Source: an alpha proteobacterium BAL199 (GTDB taxonomy: Bacteria; Pseudomonadota; Alphaproteobacteria; Thalassobaculales; Thalassobaculaceae). From it: a DNA stretch of 64,000 bases. Of the stretch, positions 27,438-34,982 are shown piece after piece; position 1 is the stretch's first letter; every line of letters begins with the position of its first letter. The translations under genes were made by a program, and so were the position numbers. The notes beneath the pieces are model-generated. The model was not told the origin of the DNA. It saw only the letters and a program-made list of their open reading frames with translations, and ran no database searches. The stretch is from the NCBI GenBank assembly GCA_000171835.1, contig ABHC01000026.1:1-64000 (forward strand). Reading direction: 5' to 3'.

Positions 27438-28586
27438 GTGGATAAAATCCGACATTAGAATCCCGCTCAGGATTCCCGCGGGTTTGGTGGCGTGCGAGTC
27501 TGGGGCATGCGCACCGGGATCAGCTTCACCGTCAGTACCGCCGATCGCGCCCGCCTGGAGGCGATCGTGGCGGACCGCAACAGCCCGCAAAAGCACGTCT
27601 GGCGCTGCCGGATCGTGCTGCTCACCGCCGCGGGCCTGGGCACCAACGCGATCATGCGCGAGGCCGGGGTCGCCAAGACGGCGGTCTGGCGCTGGCAGGA
27701 GCGCTTCGCCGCCGAAGGCGTGGACGGGCTGCTGCGGGACAAGACGCGCCCGTCGCGGATCCCGCCGCTGGACCCCTCGGTGGCCGAGCGCGTCGTCGCC
27801 CTGACCCTGACCGATCCGCCCGGCGAGACGACCCACTGGACCGCCGCAACGATGGCGGCACAGACCGGCATCTCGGTTAGTTCGGTGCAGCGGATCTGGC
27901 GTGCTCACGGTTTGGCCCCGCATCGGATCCGGCAGTTCAAGCTCTCGAACGACCCGGAGTTCGTGACCAAGCTGCGCGACGTGGTCGGGCTCTATGTCGA
28001 CCCGCCGGCCCACGCCATCGTGCTCAGCGTCGACGAGAAGAGCCAGATCCAGGCGCTCGACCGCACCCAGCCCGGCCTGCCGCTGAAGAAGGGCCGCGCC
28101 GGCACCATGACCCACGACTACAAGCGCCATGGCACCACCACCTTGTTCGCTGCCCTCAACGTGCTCGACGGCACCGTCATCGGCCGCAACATGCAGCGTC
28201 ACCGCCACCAGGAGTTCATCCGCTTCCTCAACCACATCGAGGCCCAGGTTCCGGCCGGCAAGGTGATCCACGCCGTCCTCGACAACTACGCCGCCCACAA
28301 GCACCCCAAGGTCCGCGCCTGGCTGCACCGCCATCCCCGCTGGACCTTCCACTTCGTGCCGACCTCATGTTCCTGGCTCAACGCCGTCGAAGGCTTCTTC
28401 GCCAGGCTCGCCAAGCGCCGCCTCAAGCGCGGCGTCTTCCGCTCTGTCGCCGACCTCCAGGCCGCCATCAACCGCTTCCTCGACGAGCACAACGCCTCAG
28501 ATCCGAAGCCCTTCAACTGGACAGCCGATCCCGACAAAATCATCGCCGCCGTCAGGCGTGGGCACCAAGTGTTGGATTCTATCCAC
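27438..28586 (+). mobile_element. IS630-family insertion sequence, complete
   Basis: 1,149-bp element with terminal inverted repeats GTGGATAAAATCCGACATT (left) and, in reverse complement at the right, GTGGATAGAATCCAACACTT. Flanked by the TA duplication typical of IS630/Tc1-mariner elements (27436-27437 and 28587-28588). Carries one intact transposase gene. Confidence 0.92.
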
Positions 28587-28589
28587 TAG
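27507..28589 (+). CDS. IS630-family transposase
   Basis: 360-residue DDE transposase. N-terminal helix-turn-helix repeats (TNAIMREAGVAKTAVWRWQ and TAATMAAQTGISVSSVQRIW) bind the ends. The catalytic triad is the D of SVDEKSQIQ, the D of AVLDNYAAHK and the E of NAVEGFFARL. ATG at 27507 preferred; a GTG lies five codons upstream. The stop codon TAG is built from the TA target duplication plus the first flanking base, so the element itself encodes no stop. Confidence 0.93.
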   Translation: MRTGISFTVSTADRARLEAIVADRNSPQKHVWRCRIVLLTAAGLGTNAIMREAGVAKTAVWRWQERFAAEGVDGLLRDKTRPSRIPPLDPSVAERVVALTLTDPPGETTHWTAATMAAQTGISVSSVQRIWRAHGLAPHRIRQFKLSNDPEFVTKLRDVVGLYVDPPAHAIVLSVDEKSQIQALDRTQPGLPLKKGRAGTMTHDYKRHGTTTLFAALNVLDGTVIGRNMQRHRHQEFIRFLNHIEAQVPAGKVIHAVLDNYAAHKHPKVRAWLHRHPRWTFHFVPTSCSWLNAVEGFFARLAKRRLKRGVFRSVADLQAAINRFLDEHNASDPKPFNWTADPDKIIAAVRRGHQVLDSIH

Positions 28590-28682
28590 TGGTGGGAATC
28601 AGACAGATGAAACCCGTGCATCAGCAAACGCATGGCGGAAATCTGCCGATCCAGACGGACTCACCCGTTTGATTTTCACCAC
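28589..28682. mobile_element. 94-bp MITE next to IS630, sharing its TA
   Basis: Non-coding segment with 22-bp imperfect terminal inverted repeats. The left end starts GTGGTGGGAATCAGAC; the right end in reverse complement starts GTGGTGAAAATCAAAC; 17 of 22 positions match and all mismatches are transitions. It is bounded by TA on both sides (28587-28588, shared with the IS630, and 28683-28684). TA target and GTGG ends suggest mobilisation by an IS630-like transposase. Confidence 0.7.
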
Positions 28683-28722
28683 TAGTTTGCCCCACTTTCC
28701 TCGTGTATGCTAGACTGAAGTT

Positions 28723-28736
28723 ATGAGGATCCTCAT
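28723..28736. promoter_or_regulatory. 14-bp palindrome over the HTH gene start
   Basis: ATGAGGATCCTCAT is a perfect 14-bp palindrome whose last four bases include the first bases of the preferred ATG at 28735; it also contains the GAGGA ribosome site. Such a position suits an autoregulatory operator or a translational block, but may be chance. Confidence 0.35.
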
Positions 28737-28832
28737 GGACGACAAGCGATCGCACGCACTCACCGTTCGCGATGTTGCTATGCTACTGAACGTTACGGAG
28801 AAGACCATTTATCGTCTTGCTCAGCGAAACGA

Positions 28833-30262
28833 GGGTATGTCCCGGTCGATGTTGAAATAGGGGAGCAGGCGTTGCCCGCCTTGAGCCATTAGGCTCGGGG
28901 TGTCGAATCCGCGAAGGAGAGCAACGCCATGAAGAAAGCTACCAGATCTGCCGGCGTGGTGCCGGCGGCAATCGTCGATGAGGCTTAGCAGGAGGTCGGC
29001 GCCAGCTTCGAGCGCTTCTGCCTGACGGCGGGCCTGGCGACGTTGGCGAGCATGATGGACGAGGACGCGGCCGAGCTGTGCGGCCCGCGCTACGGCCGCG
29101 CCGACGGCAAGGACGGCCACCGCTGGGGCACGACCACGGGGAAGGTCGGCTTCCACGGCGGCAAGGTCGAGATCGAGCGTCCTCGCGTCCGGGCTCGCAA
29201 CGGCAGTGAGATTGCGCTGCCGAGCTGGGAGGCGGCCCAGCGTGAGGACCTGCTCGGCAAGTGGGCGCTGAACCTGATACTGATCAACGTATCGACCCGC
29301 AAGTTCGACCGTGCCGTGCGCCTGCCGGGCGGCGACATTCCGGTGCCCCCTGGGTCGGGGGTGTCAAAGTCGGCGGTGTCGCGGCGGTTCGTGGCGCTGT
29401 CGGCGGAACGCATGAAGGAATGGATGGCCGCCGACTTGTCCGCCCTGGACCTGCTGGCGATCCAGATCGACGGCATCCACATCGAGGAAGACCTGATGCT
29501 GCTGGCCGCCGTCGGCATCGACGGCATCGGCGACAAGCATCCGCTCGACGTGATCGAGGGGGCCAGCGAGAACGCCGCCGTGGCCCAGGCGCTGCTCGAC
29601 AACCTGGTCGGCCGCGGCCTCGATCCCGCGGTCTGCCGACTGTTCATCATCGACGGCGCCAAGGCGCTGTCGAAGGCGATTCGCAACACCTTCGGCCGCG
29701 ACACCCCGATCCAGCGCTGCCAGGTCCACAAGGCCCGCAACATCGCAGAGCGCCTGCCCAAGTCCTTGCAGGCCGGCGTCCGCAAGGCGCTGCGTCAGGC
29801 CTGGGAACTGGACGACGCCGACAAGGCCGAGAAGCTGATCCGCAACCTCGCCCGTCGCCTGGAGCGCGACGCCCCGGGCGTGTCGGCCAGCATCCTGGAG
29901 GGCCTCGACGAGATCCTCACCGTCACCCGCCTCGGTCTGCCGGTCGAACTACGCCGGTCGCTCGCCTGCACCAACATCATCGAGAACATGAACGGCACCA
30001 TTCGCCAGGTCTGCCGCAACGTCAAACGCTGGCAGGACGCGGCCATGGCGCTGCGCTGGACCGCCGCTGCCATGCTCGAGGCCGCCAAGGGCTTCCGCCG
30101 CCTCAAGGCCCACAAGCAACTCCCAAGCCTGCGCCGAGCCCTGGCGGCCCACCAGGACAGGAACGCGATCAACCACGACCTTGAACAGCAGGCGGTCGCC
30201 GCATAGCCTAGTCAACCAACAGCGCCTGCCGAGCAAATTTCAACACGGCGAGGGACATCCCC
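28833..30262 (+). mobile_element. IS256-family insertion sequence with CGAAACGA target duplication
   Basis: 1,430 bp. The left end starts GGGTATGTCCCGGTCGATGT and the right end in reverse complement starts GGGGATGTCCCTCGCCGTGT. The 8-bp duplication CGAAACGA is present at 28825-28832 and 30263-30270, matching the IS256 family. Intact duplications and matched ends mean insertion was a single, fairly recent event. Confidence 0.93.
28929..30206 (+). pseudogene. IS256-family transposase with in-frame amber codon
   Basis: Reading from ATG 28929 gives MKKATRSAGVVPAAIVDEA, then TAG at 28986-28988, then the frame continues QEVGASFERFCLTAGLATL and onwards to the end. Related transposases read through here with a sense codon, so one base change (for example TTG to TAG) has interrupted the gene near residue 20. 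The DDE catalytic core is intact (IQIDGIHIEE, FIIDGAKAL, NIIENMNGTIR). Re-initiation at ATG 29052 would give a product of 384 residues lacking part of the N-terminal DNA-binding region. Confidence 0.85.
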
Positions 30263-30416
30263 CGAAACGATCTGCCAGGGTTCAAAGTGGCTGGAGCGTG
30301 GCGTTTTCTCAAGGCCGATATCTTGAACTGGGTTGAGCTCCAAAAGCAGGGTCGAACAAAGACCTGATCCGTTACGAAGCCCCTGATAAGGGCTAGAAAT
30401 TGAGGGAGACACGCCA

Positions 30417-31253
30417 GTGACATACGTAGCCGAAATCAGCAGAAGCAACCCGACTGCATTTGTCTTTCTTGTTGATCAGTCAGGGTCAATGGACGACAAA
30501 ATGGCGTCCACTGGACGATCCAAGGCCCAGCAAGTGGCCGACGTGCTAAACCGAACCCTTGCGACACTGATCACGAGGTGCACGAAGTCCGAAGGTACAC
30601 GCAATTATTTTGATATAGGCGTCATCGGATACGGCGGAAACGGCGCTTACAACGGATTTCAAGGCGCTCTTGGGGGCTCAATTCTTCATCCGATCTCGTC
30701 CATTGAATCCTCACCGCTTCGTGTAGAAGAAAGGAAGAAAAAGATGGACGACGGCGCAGGAGGCGTCGTCGAACAGTCGATCAAGTTCCCCGTATGGTTC
30801 GAGCCTCAGTCGAGTGGTGGGACCCCGATGTGCCAAGCCATTACAAAGGCGGCTGAGGAGCTGGTTGCATGGTGCGATTCCCACCCCAATTCCTACCCGC
30901 CCACCGTTCTTCATATCACGGACGGCGAGTCTTCTGACGGTGACCCTGAGAACATGGCACTACAGCTTCAACAAATTCAGACGAGTGACGGCCAGGTTTT
31001 GATATTCAACCTTCACGTCAGCGCCCTTGAGGGAGCTGCCATCCAGTTCCCATCGTCTGAGTCGTCGTTGCCGGATAGTTACGCAAAGTTGCTATTCCGC
31101 ATGTCCAGTCAACTACCCGAACACCTTATCCGCTATGCGCAGGAAAAGGGCTTCACCGTCGGAATGGAATCTCGCGGGTTCATGTTTAATGCGGATGCCG
31201 TTCAAATCGTTGACTTCTTCGATATTGGGACCCGAGCCTCCCAGCTGAGATAA
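30417..31253 (+). CDS. vWA domain protein (TerY/YegL-like), first gene of TerY-P triad
   Basis: 278 residues consisting essentially of one von Willebrand factor A domain. The metal-ion-dependent adhesion site is complete: D20-Q-S-G-S, the threonine of GGTPMCQAI and the aspartate of HITDGESSDG. GTG start with GAGGGAGA 7-14 bp upstream. Only 6 bp separate it from the PP2C gene. E. coli YegL and tellurite-cluster TerY are the family references; in such triads the vWA protein is thought to bind partners or metal and to be regulated by the kinase/phosphatase pair. GC is about 50%, well below the flanking chromosome. The C-terminus (GFTVGMESRGFMFNADAVQIVDFFDIG) is conserved-looking. Confidence 0.9.
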   Translation: MTYVAEISRSNPTAFVFLVDQSGSMDDKMASTGRSKAQQVADVLNRTLATLITRCTKSEGTRNYFDIGVIGYGGNGAYNGFQGALGGSILHPISSIESSPLRVEERKKKMDDGAGGVVEQSIKFPVWFEPQSSGGTPMCQAITKAAEELVAWCDSHPNSYPPTVLHITDGESSDGDPENMALQLQQIQTSDGQVLIFNLHVSALEGAAIQFPSSESSLPDSYAKLLFRMSSQLPEHLIRYAQEKGFTVGMESRGFMFNADAVQIVDFFDIGTRASQLR

Positions 31254-31259
31254 ATAGCA

Positions 31260-32012
31260 ATGCGGGTCTTGTTCTCCGGCCAAGTGCCAAAGGATCCAAT
31301 TTATCCGGAAGCTATGGAGGATTCCTACGAATTCCTGATTTCGGATGGTCGCATCGCGCTTAGCGACGGGGCTTCAGAGTCGTTCGACTCCAAGACTTGG
31401 GCACGCATTGTAACTTCCCAGTTCGTTGCTGATCCGGCCATAAAGGCATCGTGGTTAGATGAGTGTATTAGGAGATACGCTGATCAATTTGATGTGCAGT
31501 CACTGAGCTGGTCAAAGCAAGCCTCATTCAATCGGGGCAGTTACGCTACTCTTCTTGGCGTCGAGATATTTACTGAAAAACAGACGATGGATGTGATTGC
31601 TGTCGGCGACAGCATCTGCGCAGTCCTTGAGAATGAAATGCTGATGACAACATTTCCTTACGATCAGCATGAACAGTTTCAGCAACGCCCAGAAATATTC
31701 AGTACGCTATCGTCAAACAATATATTTGTGTCTGAATCAGATTTTTACTCAAAGCACTTTCGAACATTTCCTGTCAGACCAAATTGCATGACCGCACTAC
31801 TATGCATGACGGATGCACTAGGAGAATGGGCATTGCGTGGTCAGGCCGAAGGAGAACCACGGTGGTCGCTCTTACTCTCTATAAAAGACACAAGCGAGTT
31901 GGAGGAACTCGTAACAAGCGAGCGAGCGGCAAGGCGAATGCGAATTGATGACGTGACGCTACTGCACATAGATCCGCTCGGAGGCGAGACCGATGAGCTA
32001 TCCAAGTCTTGA
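31260..32012 (+). CDS. PP2C-family protein phosphatase (YegK/PphC-like)
   Basis: 250-residue metal-dependent Ser/Thr phosphatase. PPM motifs in order: AMEDSYEF (Mn-binding D), ALSDGASESF (DG of motif II), GSYATLLGVEI, AVGDSICAV (GDS), LCMTDALGEW (TD of motif 8) and MRIDDVTLLHID (final DD). All main metal ligands seem present. Shorter than housekeeping PP2Cs, as is YegK/PphC of E. coli. Expected to reverse phosphorylation made by the kinase encoded next, whose start codon lies 20 bp inside this gene, indicating translational coupling. Confidence 0.88.
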   Translation: MRVLFSGQVPKDPIYPEAMEDSYEFLISDGRIALSDGASESFDSKTWARIVTSQFVADPAIKASWLDECIRRYADQFDVQSLSWSKQASFNRGSYATLLGVEIFTEKQTMDVIAVGDSICAVLENEMLMTTFPYDQHEQFQQRPEIFSTLSSNNIFVSESDFYSKHFRTFPVRPNCMTALLCMTDALGEWALRGQAEGEPRWSLLLSIKDTSELEELVTSERAARRMRIDDVTLLHIDPLGGETDELSKS

Positions 32013-33786
32013 ACAATACAATGAGGCCTTCCAGCATCCTCAGCTCGCGCTGACTGATGCCAAGCTTAAAGGCGGTAGCGTAAGTACGACAGGATTGGGC
32101 TTGCCGCTTGCACTTTGCGGTGGGTTCGCACTGACATACACGATTAAGGCTGGACCGAAAAAGTTTGCCGTACGCTGCTTTCACAAGAAATCTAATTCCC
32201 TCGAACAGCGATACAGCGCGATCTCGCGAAAGATTGGGACCCTCCGATCTCCCTACTTTTTGGATTTTCAGTTCCAACCACAGGGGGTGAAGGTAGCGGG
32301 CAAAGCCTATCCCATTGTAAAGATGGCCTGGGCAACCGGCGCCACTCTCGGGGAGTTCATGGACCGCAGTTACCGCAATAGTCGGGAACTGCAACAACTG
32401 GCGACCTCGCTCCGTAGCCTGTCGAAATACCTGACTTCGCAAAACGTGGCCCACGGCGACATCCAGCCCGGAAACGTGATGGTGGCTAATGCAGGTGGCG
32501 CAATCCAATTAATCGACTACGACGGCATGTACGTCGAAGACCTTCGAAGTCTTGGCAGTGCTGAGCTAGGCCACCGAAATTTCCAGCATCCTCGACGTTC
32601 CGCCAACACATGGGACCCAACGATCGATCGCTTCTCTTTCATTGCTATTGACCTTGCACTTAGAGCACTTCAGGCACATCCAGATCTCTGGGCACGCACT
32701 CACTCAGATGGAGACTCGATATTATTTAAGGCGAATGATTTCGCTGACCCCACGTCTTCATCTGTGTTTGCGGAGCTATTTACGCGACCAACGATCGCCG
32801 AGGATGCAAAGAATTTCGCCGCGATATGCCGGGCGCCTTACGAGAAAATTCCCTCGCTTGAGGACTTTCTTTCGAAGAAGAATATCCCTCAGAGTCAAAT
32901 TATCGTTGGAACGCCTAAGCCCTCCGGACCGGCACGGTACCTCTCTGCATTCCCAGTGCTGAATGCTACAGACTACGCGGCGTGCCTTGCTGCTGTTGGT
33001 GAAAAGGTTGAACTCATAGGTCAGATCGTCGAAGTCAAAGAAGACAAGACACGGCGCGGCAAGCCTTATGTGTTCATAAATTTTGGGCCATGGAAGGGGA
33101 ACATCGCCAAGGTCAGCATCTGGTCCGAGGGTCTTGAGGTGCTTGGTCAAAAGCCCGACGCGAGTTGGGTCGGCAAGTGGATCAGCGTTACAGGGTTGAT
33201 GGAGCCGCCGTACGTAAGCAAAAAATACAAATATTCGCATCTTTCCATCAGCGTCACGCAGGGCAACCAGTTCCATCAGATATCTAATCAGGAAGCAAAA
33301 TTCCGTTTGGCGGGTTCCTCGACCCGTTCCGTGCCATCTACTGCAAGTCCCGACAACAAGAAGATACTTGACAATATTAAAGGCGTTACTGCGCCCTCGT
33401 CTGTGCAGGCGTCAAGACCCACGCGCATTGCCACACCCGTATCTTCGAATGCTGCGATTCTTCAGAACATGAAGGGCAGTCAACAGGCACCTGTAAAGCA
33501 GACCACGGCCAGCACGGGATACACGCCAGCGCATGCAACTTCGTCGAAATCAAGCTCAAGCTGGTGTTTTATCGCCTCACAGGTCTATGGGCCGGATGCT
33601 TGGGAAACCAATGTTCTGAGGCAGTGGCGCGATGACAAGCTCCTACCGACAGCTGTCGGTCGCGCGTTTGTAACTTTCTATTATCAAGTTTCGCCGCCGT
33701 TTGCGCGGCTGCTGGGCCGTTCCCAATTATTGGAAAGGTTATCGCGGATCGTACTGGATAGAATTGTGAGCGCGGTGAGGAAATGA
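31993..33786 (+). CDS. Protein kinase (YegI-like) with OB-fold and CFI-box C-terminus
   Basis: 597 residues. Kinase domain ~25-295: glycine-rich LCGGFALTYTI; FAVRCF in the position of VAIK, giving Arg instead of the usual beta-3 Lys; catalytic loop HGDIQPGN (154-161); IDYDG (174-178) for DFG. Residues ~335-425 look like an OB-fold (KVELIGQIVEVKEDKTRRGK ... KWISVTGLM), a possible nucleic-acid-binding unit. A Ser/Pro/Thr-rich linker (430-520) holds two copies of NxxILxN(I/M)KG at 455-464 and 486-495. The C-terminus from WCFIASQVYG (524) is a CFI-box domain with a hydrophobic amphipathic tail. Ribosome site GGAGGCGAG. Third gene of a TerY-P triad with vWA and PP2C. Confidence 0.9.
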   Translation: MSYPSLEQYNEAFQHPQLALTDAKLKGGSVSTTGLGLPLALCGGFALTYTIKAGPKKFAVRCFHKKSNSLEQRYSAISRKIGTLRSPYFLDFQFQPQGVKVAGKAYPIVKMAWATGATLGEFMDRSYRNSRELQQLATSLRSLSKYLTSQNVAHGDIQPGNVMVANAGGAIQLIDYDGMYVEDLRSLGSAELGHRNFQHPRRSANTWDPTIDRFSFIAIDLALRALQAHPDLWARTHSDGDSILFKANDFADPTSSSVFAELFTRPTIAEDAKNFAAICRAPYEKIPSLEDFLSKKNIPQSQIIVGTPKPSGPARYLSAFPVLNATDYAACLAAVGEKVELIGQIVEVKEDKTRRGKPYVFINFGPWKGNIAKVSIWSEGLEVLGQKPDASWVGKWISVTGLMEPPYVSKKYKYSHLSISVTQGNQFHQISNQEAKFRLAGSSTRSVPSTASPDNKKILDNIKGVTAPSSVQASRPTRIATPVSSNAAILQNMKGSQQAPVKQTTASTGYTPAHATSSKSSSSWCFIASQVYGPDAWETNVLRQWRDDKLLPTAVGRAFVTFYYQVSPPFARLLGRSQLLERLSRIVLDRIVSAVRK

Positions 33787-33823
33787 GAGCTTCGCGCGGT
33801 CTTCTCGCTAGAGCATTTTCCGA

Positions 33824-34046
33824 TCATTCTCGATCATAACCAGCAGCAGCGAAGTAGTTGAGGCACTCGATCGGGGTGAAGGTGTCAATGCCGCGGGCGA
33901 TGGCGTTCCAAAGGTCGTCGACGGTCCTCGGCGCGTGCTTCTTGAGGAATGCCTTGAGCTTGGCGAAGGCCATCTCGATCGGGTTGAAGTCGGGGCTGTA
34001 GGCCGGCAGGAAGCGCAGCTCGGCTCCGGCCCGCTCGATGGCCTGG
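33824..34046 (-). pseudogene. IS630-family transposase C-terminal remnant
   Basis: The minus strand encodes ERAGAELRFLPAYSPDFNPIEMAFAKLKAFL and a short tail ending at 33824, the last third of an IS630 DDE domain (E of NPIEMAF). The element's right end appears to be GAGCATTTTCC just after a TA at 33810-33811. The N-terminal part has been lost where the IS21-type element begins at about 34047. It is a different subgroup from the intact IS630 at 27.4 kb. Confidence 0.8.
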
Positions 34047-34163
34047 TGTTATTCGGCGTGGAAAAGTGACCCCGTAATCGGGGGTATCGGCGTCCAAAAT
34101 TGACCCCCTTCGTGATGGTTCGATCAGGCTGTCCGTCCTTGTGTCGGGACGGGTGGCAGGGGG

Positions 34164-34982
34164 ATGAAGGGCGTGGATACGATAGCGCGGATCCGGCGCG
34201 AGCATTTCGTGCGTGGCCGGTCGATCAAGGAGATCGCGCGCGAGCTGCACGTGTCGCGGAACACGGTGCGCAAGGTCCTGCGGTCGGGGGCCACGGCCTT
34301 CGAGTATGAGCGCGAGGTGCAGCCGCTGCCGAAGCTCGGGCGGTTCCGCGACGATCTCGACCGGATGCTGGCGACCAACGAGGCACGGCCTGGGCGCGAG
34401 CGGCTGACGCTGATCCGGGTTTACGAGGACCTGCGCGGCGTCGGCTACGACGGCGGCTATGACGCCGTGCGGCGCTATGCCCGGCGCTGGCGCCGAGAGC
34501 ATGCCGCGGCCTCCGCGACGGCGTTCGTGCCGCTGAGCTTTGCGCCGGGCGAGGCTTACCAGTTCGACTGGAGCCACGAGGTCGTGCTGATCAACGGCAC
34601 CACCGTGATGGTGAAGGTCGCCCATGTGCGGCTGTGCCACTCTCGGATGCTGTTCGTGCGGGCCTACCCGCGCGAGACCCAGGAGATGGTGTTCGACGCC
34701 CACGATCGAGCGTTTGCATTCTTCAAGGGGACCTGCACCCGCGGCATCTACGACAACATGAAGACGGCGGTTGACGCAATCTTCGTGGGCCGGGACCGGG
34801 CCTACAACCGCCGCTTCCTGCAGATGTGCGGCCACTACCTGGTGGATCCGGTCGCCTGCACTCCGGCCTCGGGCTGGGAGAAGGGGCAGGTCGAGAACCA
34901 GGTTGGCTTGGTGCGCGAGCGGTTCTTCACGCCGCGGCTGCGGGTGAAGAGCTACGACGAGTTGAACGCATGGGCGAGCTGA
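34164..34982 (+). pseudogene. istA: istA transposase, C-terminal half deleted
   Basis: 272 residues; full IstA is about 500. It keeps the N-terminal HTH (RGRSIKEIARELHVSRNTVR) and most of the DDE domain (QFDWSHEVVLI, TRGIYDNMKTAVDAI, GWEKGQVENQVGLVR). It stops two codons after DELNAW because sequence from the start of istB has been joined there. The deletion removed roughly 220 codons and made istA and istB overlap by 13 bp. Confidence 0.85.

Larger units (their letters stand above)
28735..30367 (+). pseudogene. HTH (excisionase/MerR-like) DNA-binding protein, split by IS256
   Basis: The first exon-like part (28735-28832) encodes MDDKRSHALTVRDVAMLLNV then TEKTIYRLAQRN. Removing IS256 (28833-30262) and one copy of its 8-bp duplication joins it in frame to 30271-30367, which encodes LPGFKVAGAWRFLKADILNW and a short tail before TGA. 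The restored 64-residue product is a classic small helix-turn-helix type 17 protein (L-T-V-x-E-V-A-x-x-L ... K-x-G-x-W-R-F). It would be the first gene of the vWA-PP2C-kinase operon, ending 49 bp before it, and is the likely regulator. As it stands the product is truncated after the HTH helices. Confidence 0.85.

Noticed and set aside
30379-30396. AGCCC/GGGCT hairpin just before the vWA gene
   Set aside because: Five-base-pair stem without T-tract; too weak to call a terminator or attenuator.
30417-33786. Tellurite-resistance (ter) operon
   Set aside because: No TerB, TerC, TerD or TerZ homologue is present; only the TerY-like vWA with PP2C and kinase, so the separate TerY-P triad is the better call.
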